A DNA stretch of 6,573 nucleotides from Tannerella sp. GTDB taxonomy: Bacteria; Bacteroidota; Bacteroidia; Bacteroidales; Tannerellaceae. The position numbers were made by a program, and so were the translations under genes. The stretch covers positions 1-6,573 of the forward strand of contig JAITBC010000148.1 of assembly GCA_031283785.1 (NCBI GenBank). Direction: 5' to 3'. Below, piece by piece: positions 1 through 6,070 of this stretch; positions within the stretch are counted from its first letter, which is position 1; every line of letters begins with the position of its first letter. The notes beneath the pieces were generated by a model. That model did no database searches, was not told the origin of the DNA, and was given only the letters and a program-made list of their open reading frames with translations.

Positions 1-3000
1 TTGCCGAATCATTATTTGCCGTGCCGTTTACGTCAATACTCGTTATGTCATTGGCGACATTTACGGTGTAAGCTGTCGTATTCGCATCGAACGACAAAGT
101 CCCGGCGCTTACAGTCAGATTGTTGAGCGTGGCGTCATTACTTATGCGATGTATTGTTACCGTATAAGTCTTAGTCGTGGTTTTGTCCTCGGCTGTCACC
201 GTAATATTCACAACATTATCGCCGACGTCAAGCGGTTTATCAGTTACATTGCCGTTTACTGTGGCAGAATCATGATTTGCCGTGCCGATGACAGTTACAC
301 TTGTTACGTCATTGGCTACAGTTACGATATAAGCAGTGATATCGGTATTAAATTCCGGAGACAGAGTACCGGCGCTTACTGTCAGATTGCTTAATGTGGC
401 GTCGTTGTTTAATTCAACTGCATTCGGATCTTCTACTACAAAATATATCGTACCTGTTACATCCTCATACATGAGTTCTGCGGTAGTTATGCCTGCTTTC
501 CGGGCAACAAAAGAACCCGTCACCGAGTCATATCCGACAATTGTTTCATCTGTAACGGATACTTTAATATCCGTATTCCGCCCGGTGAAAATAAAATCGG
601 GAAATACAATCGTATATTTAGGCTGTACGGTTTCGTTTACTGACAGATAATATATCTCTTGATCGGTATACAGTTCGCTTGCTTTCTCTTTCGGCATTAC
701 ATTTACCTCCTTCATTGCAAAAATCATCCAGGCGCTGCTTCCGTCATCGTAATATGCCTTTACGTATAGCGGTTGCGTTCGCAAATTATATCCGGTGACA
801 GGTATGTCGAATACGGTATATTCTGCAAATTCCGGAGCATAGTAATTTTTCCCCTGAAATGTTAATTGCAATTGTGTTAAGTGACTTATATCTGTGACCC
901 TGACATTCACCGACATATTTTCTCCCACTTGGAAAACTTCGCCATTTTCAATATTCAGAATCTGTAATTTGTCTTCATCTTCAGAAATAGAAACTTCATC
1001 TGTTTCCGTTTGAGAAGACATCAACCGTGCGTTATCACTTTTAACATTTTGAGCCTGCATAACCGGCATGGACGAATAGGCGGAAAAGGCAGGAGAGGCG
1101 GGTATAGACTGGAATATGTTCTGTCCGTCTATTTTCGCATAAATACTTGTATTCAATAATTTTTGAACTGTTTCGCCAACCTCTTTTTTATCCACAATGG
1201 TCATGTGAAAACTTCTCGCACCTTCAAAAACAGACACATTGGCGGCCGTATTCCCATTTTGACCCGCCGACTGACTAAGATATGAAACTACTCCATCAGA
1301 ATCTAACACGAAAGTCTCAACATCTTCACCCAACAGGCATACAATAGATAATATCTGATGGCATAGTTTCATTACTTTGATATTTCTGTTTTTAAGGTTC
1401 TTATTTCTTAACAAAGATTGTGCCTCGTCTATAAAAATCTTTAATTTGCCGGCAGGGTCTGCCAAATAAAACTTGACGAGTGTTACCACATCCAGGAATA
1501 TTTCAAATGTTGCTATCTCTTCTGCGTAATATGTATCCGCCTCGAACATCTCATCTATAGCGTCCATATCCAAACCTTCATGAGGGTATTCGGGGAATAT
1601 ATCTCCTACAATCAAATGTGAACGCAACGGTGTTCCTTCGAATCTATTACCCCCGGAAGACATTCTTAAATCCAGTATGGCATCCACAGGTTTTAAAATC
1701 CATCTTGTCTCAAGTGGAGAAACTCCTAAATGAGTTATTTTTTGTTCAAAAAATGAAGATAATAAAGTCTTTTTTTGGATGAATTCAAATAAACTTTCTC
1801 CGAGAGATTTTCGTTTAATATCTAATTCGAGCAATTGATTGTCCCCGGGACCATAGCTGCCTTGACTTAGATTATTGTTAAATATACCACCTTCACTTAT
1901 GTCATCATACAGCCAATTAGTCATACGTTCTGCCAAGTCGGCGATTGGAGACCCATTATGCGGAGTATCAATAGTGATAACCTTATTGGTAAATCCTTTG
2001 CCATAATTTGTCGAATGATAGAATGAGGCGTCTTTTTCGGCAGACCTCAATATACAGCCACCCATACTGTGGCAGATATAATCTACCCGATTAGCCGAAT
2101 AACCTGTTTTTCTGAAATTCTTCAACACGTATAGAAAACTCGACTGCGTTTTGATAGAATCTTTTCCCAGTAAAACGTCCGCGTTTTTACTGAAAGCTAC
2201 ATCAGGATACACATCAATTGCGCTTACCTGTTTGTACATTTTATCATATTGGGCAACAGTGGTTCCACCATCCAGCGAAAAATTGTCCCAGCAATGATGG
2301 TTGCTGTTCAACCCATGCACTAATAAAACCGGAGGACGTACAATTTCTATCTGCTGCGTTTCCTGACTTGTTGTTTTGTCGGAATATGTAATGTTGTACA
2401 TTGCATTTACGAAACGGGATGAGCTCCTGTCATTCGGGTCAACCGTATAATCGTCAGGGGCTATGTACCAGAAATAATAGGTATCTCTGTTTCTTGTAAT
2501 GGATGCTGTCGTTTGGCTGGCGTGATTAGCTTCGGCGCTGTATCCGTTTATCATACCTGCTTCCATGATTTTGCCCAACATTGCAGCAGTAGTGTTTGTT
2601 CCGTCGCTCAGCGAAACACTTATGTCGTCAATTATTTTTCCTTTAGATTTCACAGCAAGATATATACGACTGGTTCCATCGGCTGCCACGCCTTTGGGAT
2701 TTCCCTGTCGGTTGCTGTTTCCAAACGAATAATCCCATTCTCTCCACATGGTTACAAAATTCGATTGCGCTTCAACCGTAAAAGGTTTCCCCTCTATGCG
2801 TGTAGAAGTAAACACATCTGTTACTGCGATTTTATACATTCCTGCTTCGCTTATGAAAAATTCTGCTTCATAAGGAGGTTGTATAATGCCATTATTAACC
2901 AGATTGAGACCCTCTACCTGTCTGCTGTCAATCGTCGTCTCCGAACCTCCATTTATGGCAACTATCTCTATATTGTATTTGTAAGCTTTTTCGCCGCTTA

Positions 3001-5095
3001 TTATGGAAGTAAGAATGACAGAGGAAATATCGTTTTTCCATTTTACAGTCAAGTAATCGCCTTCTTTCGCTTTCAATCCGTTGGAATTAGGATAGAGAAG
3101 TGTCAACGATGCATCGGACAAAGAATTTCTTTGCTGCACATTAAATCGTTGTACAGTCGTAGCCTTACCCGAAACCATATCTTTGGCATAAAACAGATAT
3201 TCTTTATCTGTAAATTCGCCGGAAATTGCGAGCGTATATTCAAACTTTCCCTGTGCGTCGGCACGGGTGGCATAAATCGTTTCTATTCCCCGAGAAAAAT
3301 AAAATCTGACTTCCTCATTGGGTGTGAAATCATTTCCAAAGATGACCAGATTGTCTCCTTGCGGTATAGAGCTTTGCGACAAAAATATTCCCGGATTATA
3401 GAAAGTCAGAATATTTGTAGTGTTAAATTCCTCGCTCACTGTTACGCTCTTTCCGTCATTACGTTTGAAACGGATATTGAACATGTGCGTTTCGTTTGCC
3501 GTCAATGAAGCGGCAGAAATGTTTTCTGCAAAATTTTTCGTTGCAGCAGGCTGAGCATAAGTGTGACTGACTTCGTCTTTCGTGTCGTCATCGAACCAGT
3601 ATGTATATTCTGTGATGGTCAATGATTCGGCAGATGCGCTGCTGTCGTACGGATTCTTTCCATGCATAAAATAATCGGTTGAAGTGGCGGCATATCCTCC
3701 GCTTGCATCACTCAGTCGCATGTGTAACAAGTGCCCGCCATACGAGAGTTGTCCGGCAGAGAGAGTCAAAGACGTTAGCGTATGACTGTTGTTGAGAGTC
3801 AAGTAATTTCTTTTCGTTACGTTGTCATCGAACCAGTACTCCAGTCTATTCGTTACTCCGTCAACTGTTTTCATGACATAAGAGCTTGATATAGCGCCAT
3901 CGGTTGCCCTCAGGTGAAGGCGGTTCAGTCCGAAAGGCATATCGCGTACATCCAGACCGTCGAGTTCGGTAGTATCGCCGTTTTCCGTCAGGGATACCGT
4001 CTTTTTCGCTTCAAAATCGTCGTTGTACCAGTATTCCAGTTTTTTATTCCCTCCGACAGTTGTTTTAAAAACATAGTCGCTGTGCACGATTCCGTCTATT
4101 GTCCGGAAGTGGACTGTGTTTAATCCCAAGGGTATATCCTCGGTATCCAGATCAGCCGTCATGGTATTCTGTTCTGTTGTTACTAAGGGTATTTCCTTTT
4201 TTGCCTCAAAATCATCGTTGTACCAGTATTCCAATTTAAAGTCTGCTCCTACAAGCGTTTTTATCGCAAAACAGCTGCTGACGCCTCCGCCCATCGCTCT
4301 GACATGAACGCTGTTTAATCCCAAAGGCATATCTTCGGCGTCCAGCAAAGTATTCAGCGTAACATCCGGTTCGTCGGGTATCGTCAATTCTTTTTTTGAA
4401 GCGTAATCGTCGTTGTACCAGTACTCCAGTTTTTTATTTTCTCCGGTAGCCGTTTTCAATATATAATCGGTATGTACGATTCCGTCTATTGTTCGGAAAT
4501 GTACGCTGTTTAATCCCACAGGGATACCGTCCGTATCCAGTTCGTAAGTTATCAGAGTATCCTGACCTGTTGCTAAGGGTATTTCTTTGCGCGATTCATA
4601 ATTGTTGTTGTACCAGTATTCCAGTTTATAGTCCGCTTTGATAATCGCTTTCAGGACATAGCTGCTGCTGATGTTTTCGCCCATTGCACGGAAATGAACA
4701 CGGTTCAATCCCAAAGGCATATCTTCGGCGTCCAGCAAAGTATTCAGCGTCACATCCTGCATACTGTTTGCGGGCAATTCTTTTTTCGAACCGTAATCGT
4801 CGTTATACCAGTATTCGATTTTTGCATCCGCCCCCAAAGGAGATTTGAAAAAAGCGCCCGAAGTAATACCGCTGTAGCTTCCGTCGGTATTTTTTACCCG
4901 CAAATGCCAATGATGTAAGCCGTTGGACAGATGACCGGCGCTCAGTTCGCTGATGTTTGCACTGCTGCCGCTGATGCTTTGCGTTACCCGCCCGGCAAAG
5001 TTATCGTCGAACCAGTATTCGTATTGCGACAGCTGGGCATTGACAATACCGAAGCAAAACATCAATCCGAAGGCAAGATAACATTTCAGTTTCAT
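1..5095 (-). CDS. Giant modular exported alpha/beta-hydrolase (lipase-like) with YWFDD, Ig-like and cadherin-like repeats, 3' end outside window
   Basis: One frame is open from ATG 5095-5093 to the left edge: 1698 full codons without a stop, read through by hand. The start follows the previous stop by 15 nt and gives a good signal peptide (residues 1-20, a hydrophobic core ending FGIVNA, then Gln21). Domains in order: eight YWFDD/YWYND repeats at 24-561 (conserved Trp at 28, 96, 161, 226, 291, 356, 421, 500); Ig-like domains at about 562-657 and 658-779; a beta domain at 780-917; an alpha/beta-hydrolase at 918-1312 with oxyanion motif LLVHG (His927-Gly928), nucleophile Ser1010 in CHSMGG, TPHNGSP at 1044-1050, Asp1267 in SDGVV and His1297 in SFHMTIV; a low-complexity linker to about 1376; an Ig-like domain to about 1466; a BIG2-like domain to about 1557; and cadherin-like beta-sandwich repeats from 1562. 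It is most likely a secreted or surface lipase/esterase displayed on adhesin-like modules. The substrate is unknown. A type IX C-terminal signal would be expected but lies beyond the window. It is probably cotranscribed with the two beta-helix genes. Confidence 0.93.
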   Translation of the reverse strand, partial: MKLKCYLAFGLMFCFGIVNAQLSQYEYWFDDNFAGRVTQSISGSSANISELSAGHLSNGLHHWHLRVKNTDGSYSGITSGAFFKSPLGADAKIEYWYNDDYGSKKELPANSMQDVTLNTLLDAEDMPLGLNRVHFRAMGENISSSYVLKAIIKADYKLEYWYNNNYESRKEIPLATGQDTLITYELDTDGIPVGLNSVHFRTIDGIVHTDYILKTATGENKKLEYWYNDDYASKKELTIPDEPDVTLNTLLDAEDMPLGLNSVHVRAMGGGVSSCFAIKTLVGADFKLEYWYNDDFEAKKEIPLVTTEQNTMTADLDTEDIPLGLNTVHFRTIDGIVHSDYVFKTTVGGNKKLEYWYNDDFEAKKTVSLTENGDTTELDGLDVRDMPFGLNRLHLRATDGAISSSYVMKTVDGVTNRLEYWFDDNVTKRNYLTLNNSHTLTSLTLSAGQLSYGGHLLHMRLSDASGGYAATSTDYFMHGKNPYDSSASAESLTITEYTYWFDDDTKDEVSHTYAQPAATKNFAENISAASLTANETHMFNIRFKRNDGKSVTVSEEFNTTNILTFYNPGIFLSQSSIPQGDNLVIFGNDFTPNEEVRFYFSRGIETIYATRADAQGKFEYTLAISGEFTDKEYLFYAKDMVSGKATTVQRFNVQQRNSLSDASLTLLYPNSNGLKAKEGDYLTVKWKNDISSVILTSIISGEKAYKYNIEIVAINGGSETTIDSRQVEGLNLVNNGIIQPPYEAEFFISEAGMYKIAVTDVFTSTRIEGKPFTVEAQSNFVTMWREWDYSFGNSNRQGNPKGVAADGTSRIYLAVKSKGKIIDDISVSLSDGTNTTAAMLGKIMEAGMINGYSAEANHASQTTASITRNRDTYYFWYIAPDDYTVDPNDRSSSRFVNAMYNITYSDKTTSQETQQIEIVRPPVLLVHGLNSNHHCWDNFSLDGGTTVAQYDKMYKQVSAIDVYPDVAFSKNADVLLGKDSIKTQSSFLYVLKNFRKTGYSANRVDYICHSMGGCILRSAEKDASFYHSTNYGKGFTNKVITIDTPHNGSPIADLAERMTNWLYDDISEGGIFNNNLSQGSYGPGDNQLLELDIKRKSLGESLFEFIQKKTLLSSFFEQKITHLGVSPLETRWILKPVDAILDLRMSSGGNRFEGTPLRSHLIVGDIFPEYPHEGLDMDAIDEMFEADTYYAEEIATFEIFLDVVTLVKFYLADPAGKLKIFIDEAQSLLRNKNLKNRNIKVMKLCHQILSIVCLLGEDVETFVLDSDGVVSYLSQSAGQNGNTAANVSVFEGARSFHMTIVDKKEVGETVQKLLNTSIYAKIDGQNIFQSIPASPAFSAYSSMPVMQAQNVKSDNARLMSSQTETDEVSISEDEDKLQILNIENGEVFQVGENMSVNVRVTDISHLTQLQLTFQGKNYYAPEFAEYTVFDIPVTGYNLRTQPLYVKAYYDDGSSAWMIFAMKEVNVMPKEKASELYTDQEIYYLSVNETVQPKYTIVFPDFIFTGRNTDIKVSVTDETIVGYDSVTGSFVARKAGITTAELMYEDVTGTIYFVVEDPNAVELNNDATLSNLTVSAGTLSPEFNTDITAYIVTVANDVTSVTVIGTANHDSATVNGNVTDKPLDVGDNVVNITVTAEDKTTTKTYTVTIHRISNDATLNNLTVSAGTLSFDANTTAYTVNVANDITSIDVNGTANNDSA
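2..412 (-). repeat. Cadherin-like beta-sandwich repeats, one complete and one cut by the window edge
   Basis: Residues 1562-1650 contain NDATLSNLTVSAGTLSPEF, TAYIVTVANDVTSVTV, the DSATVNG segment and the closing strand KTYTVTI. A second copy begins with NDATLNNLTVSAGTLSF and is cut off after NDSA. This is the pattern of the cadherin-like beta-sandwich family (the PF12733 type). The Asp codons of the two NDAT motifs lie exactly 267 bp (89 codons) apart, and the DNA is also closely similar (the run cggcgctt at 103-110 and 370-377). In Bacteroidota and Firmicutes surface proteins these repeats often occur in series, so more copies probably follow to the left. They serve as adhesion or stalk modules. 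Confidence 0.85.
425..967 (-). other. Ig-like domain and BIG2-like domain (residues 1377-1557)
   Basis: Following an acidic, Ser/Gln-rich linker (about 1313-1376, with repeated MSSQ-type segments and EDEDK), a domain starts LQILNIENGEVFQVGENMSV and contains TQLQLTF and PLYVKAYYDDGS, consistent with an Ig-like beta-sandwich. The next about 80 residues (IYYLSVNETVQPKYTI, DIKVSVTDETIVGYD, TGSFVARKAGITTAELMYED) match the bacterial BIG2 pattern, in which a strand, a t-x-G-x-f-x-A-x-k-x-G core and a final strand follow in order. The calls are by pattern, with approximate boundaries. Confidence 0.6.
1160..2344 (-). other. Alpha/beta-hydrolase domain of lipase/PGAP1-like type (residues 918-1312)
   Basis: The domain opens with RPPVLLVHGLNS, a beta-strand followed by the oxyanion-hole His-Gly (927-928). 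Ser1010 sits in the nucleophile elbow CHSMGG after the strand RVDYI. TIDTPHNGSP (1042-1050) is the segment typical of true lipases and PGAP1-like hydrolases. Asp1267 in SDGVVSYLSQSAG and His1297 in ARSFHMTIVDKKEV fit the acid and base positions, and the helix after the His (VGETVQKLL) closes the fold. The 257 residues between Ser and Asp are more than a minimal hydrolase needs and probably contain a lid or cap (about 1070-1240, Lys/Phe-rich and AT-rich). Just upstream, residues 780-917 form a beta domain (GNPKGVAADGTSRIYLAV) that I recall as commonly preceding such hydrolases. An active esterase/lipase is likely; its substrate is unknown. Confidence 0.85.
2759..3412 (-). other. Two Ig-like beta-sandwich domains (residues 562-779 of the large protein)
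   Basis: After the last YWFDD unit the protein changes to two beta-rich stretches of about 96 and 122 residues. The first contains IPQGDNLVIFGNDFTPNEEV and AQGKFEYTLAI, a pattern like IPT/TIG or other bacterial Ig-like folds. The second begins SLSDASLTLLYPN, contains YLTVKWKNDIS and ends EAGMYKIAVTD with GKPFTV, like a cell-surface Ig or fibronectin-III-like fold. The boundaries are approximate and the family assignments rest on pattern only. They probably act as spacers between the repeat array and the hydrolase. Confidence 0.55.
3413..5026 (-). repeat. Array of eight YWFDD/YWYND repeats (195-bp tandem repeat)
   Basis: This part of the large gene encodes eight copies of a motif that starts EYWFDD or EYWYNDD, has a central L/M-P-x-G-L-N or L-S-x-G-x-H segment, then H-x-R, and ends in a strand such as SSYVLK. 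The conserved Trp codons lie 68, 65, 65, 65, 65, 65 and 79 codons apart. Units 2-6 (residues 92-416, positions 4822-3848) are therefore exactly 195 bp each without an indel, while units 1, 7 and 8 are more diverged and variable in length. The pattern resembles by eye the repeats with a YF-x-D-x-D-PG start and a G-L-H-x-L-x-V-R centre seen in Bacteroidota surface proteins; I cannot give a family accession. A role as a beta-sandwich stalk or binding array is inference. The Asp/Asn cluster after the Trp could bind a metal or sugar. Confidence 0.9.
4317..4750 (-). repeat. 44-bp exact direct repeat at 390-bp spacing (higher-order repeat)
   Basis: Positions 4317-4360 and 4707-4750 are identical over 44 bp and lie exactly 390 bp, or two 195-bp units, apart. 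They encode the segment TLLDAEDMPLGL of units 4 and 2. The other alternating pair, units 3 and 5, shares the 17-bp run at 4086-4102 and 4476-4492, again 390 bp apart, and the peptide VHFRTIDGIVH. Hand alignment gives 43/65 identical residues for units 2 and 4 and 41/65 for units 3 and 5, but only 26/65 for the adjacent units 2 and 3. This points to duplication of a two-unit block. Confidence 0.85.
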
Positions 5096-5110
5096 AATGA
5101 AAATCTTTGA
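5096..5110 (-). promoter_or_regulatory. Short leader before the large gene, no Shine-Dalgarno site
   Basis: Only 15 nt separate the TAA of the 311-residue gene from the ATG of the large gene. Read on the minus strand the leader is AT-rich (TCAAAGATTTTCATT) and holds no AGGAG-like element or Bacteroidota TAnnTTTG promoter box. Translation from an operon mRNA is the simplest reading. Confidence 0.6.
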
Positions 5111-6046
5111 TTATTCTGCTTTTGCTTTTATCTGCAACTGTATTGGCAGCTTTCCGTTTTCATCCGTACGGTCTGCTACCGACTTGAATACAATGCGATG
5201 AATGGGCGGCAATGCCGAATCTTTAAATCCCGTACCTCCGTAAATCCCGATATCCGTTCCGTCCGAAGCGACTCCCTTACCGGTATTCCCTTTCAGATGA
5301 TAGTTGGAAGTGGGACTGACGCCATTGTTCGGTCCTTCCAGAATTTCCGCCCAGTCGGTAACAACCACACAATTGTCGCCTACCGAACCTGTTGACATGT
5401 TATGGCTTGTAACGGAACTGGAAAAGTTGCCATTCAGGAAAATATTGTCTTTCACCTGTGAGTTCGACGCTCCGCCGCCACCGGTGATTACGTTGTGATT
5501 GACCACGCCGCCATTGATGTTGCCTGCCGAGTTCAAAATATTATTGGTAAATGCGACAGAGCTGCCGCCACCGTTAGAACCTCCTCTCAAATAATTCTGG
5601 TTGATTTGTATGCGCTGGCAGTTACTGTTCCTTACTTCAACGGCATTGGCGTTGCAGTAGCGAACCAGAAGGGTGTTAACCGCTTGACTGCCGGTCCCAA
5701 TGTAGATGTTGCCGCTCAAATAAATTCCCATTACGGCACTGCCGTCTGAACCGCCTTCAAAAAAAAGATTGCCGCTTACTATTGTGTTTTTGTCCGCATG
5801 GTCGTTGTCCGGACGATGACCGATGCCAATGATGGTCAGCTTCTTTGTAATTTTGGCAGAGTCGTTGATTTGAAACCCGCCGCCCGAAAGATAAATACTG
5901 CTTCCGCCGCTCGCCTCCTGTATGGCGCGATTAAGGTCGGTGTATAAAGCAGTCACATTTTGCGAACTCACTACCGCTATCTGTTGTGCATAACCCATTT
6001 CCATAGCTGCTACGGTAAAAAGGACTGAAAGAATTATCTTTTTCAT
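5111..6046 (-). CDS. Secreted right-handed beta-helix repeat protein, complete, 311 aa
   Basis: The gene starts at ATG 6046-6044, 24 nt after the stop of its paralogue, and ends in TAA at 5113-5111. Residues 1-20 form a signal peptide: Lys-Lys, a hydrophobic stretch, then GYA before Gln-Gln, so cleavage is probably after Ala20. Residues 33-75 (LYTDLNRAIQEA, SSIYLSGGGFQI, KKLTIIGIG) match the usual N-terminal cap and first rungs of pectate-lyase-like helix proteins. Residues 90-230 carry Gly/Asn-rich rungs such as GNLFFEGG, GIYLSGNIYIG, AFTNNILN, GGVVNHNVITG and VKDNIFLNG. Residues 231-311 are the tail shared with the upstream protein (DWAEILEGP, NYHLKG, DGTDIGIYGG, ALPPIHRI, TDENG). The fold is well supported; the function is not, because no lyase or hydrolase active site is evident. 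It may bind or cleave an extracellular glycan. No recognised type IX secretion tail is seen. Only two Cys occur in the mature core plus Cys226. No Shine-Dalgarno site precedes the ATG, only an A-rich leader, as is normal in Bacteroidota. Confidence 0.9.
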   Translation of the reverse strand: MKKIILSVLFTVAAMEMGYAQQIAVVSSQNVTALYTDLNRAIQEASGGSSIYLSGGGFQINDSAKITKKLTIIGIGHRPDNDHADKNTIVSGNLFFEGGSDGSAVMGIYLSGNIYIGTGSQAVNTLLVRYCNANAVEVRNSNCQRIQINQNYLRGGSNGGGSSVAFTNNILNSAGNINGGVVNHNVITGGGGASNSQVKDNIFLNGNFSSSVTSHNMSTGSVGDNCVVVTDWAEILEGPNNGVSPTSNYHLKGNTGKGVASDGTDIGIYGGTGFKDSALPPIHRIVFKSVADRTDENGKLPIQLQIKAKAE

Positions 6047-6070
6047 TTTACTGTTCTTTTATTGGAATGA
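6047..6070 (-). promoter_or_regulatory. Short leader before the 311-residue beta-helix gene
   Basis: This 24-nt gap between the two beta-helix genes reads on the minus strand as an A-rich leader (CAATAAAAGAACAGTAAA just before the ATG). It has no strong Shine-Dalgarno site, no hairpin large enough for a terminator and no promoter box, which supports cotranscription of the paralogues. Confidence 0.6.

Noticed and set aside
149..650. Two overlapping forward-strand open frames (149-394 and 336-650)
   Set aside because: They are antisense to the cadherin-like and BIG2-like coding region, overlap each other in different frames, and have no recognisable product.
2513..3508. Forward-strand open frame of 331 codons
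   Set aside because: It lies wholly antisense to the Ig-like part of the large gene, whose frame is continuous and has recognisable domains. The translation is Cys/Arg/Phe/Tyr-rich without a domain, as expected of a shadow.
3848..4822. CRISPR-like array
   Set aside because: The regular repeats are in-frame protein-coding units of 195 bp without short identical repeats separated by unique spacers.
3914..4918. Three similar short forward-strand open frames (3914-4123, 4116-4307, 4694-4918)
   Set aside because: Their mutual likeness (VQSERHI, VQSQRHI) comes from the antisense of the 195-bp repeats, not from a real gene family.
1..5095. Possible frameshift or pseudogene in the long frame
   Set aside because: Reading every codon from the ATG to the left edge gives no stop, and the domains at both ends are in the same frame.
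5198..5749. Forward-strand open frames opposite the complete beta-helix gene
   Set aside because: They are shadows of a well-supported secreted protein with a signal peptide and a conserved tail.
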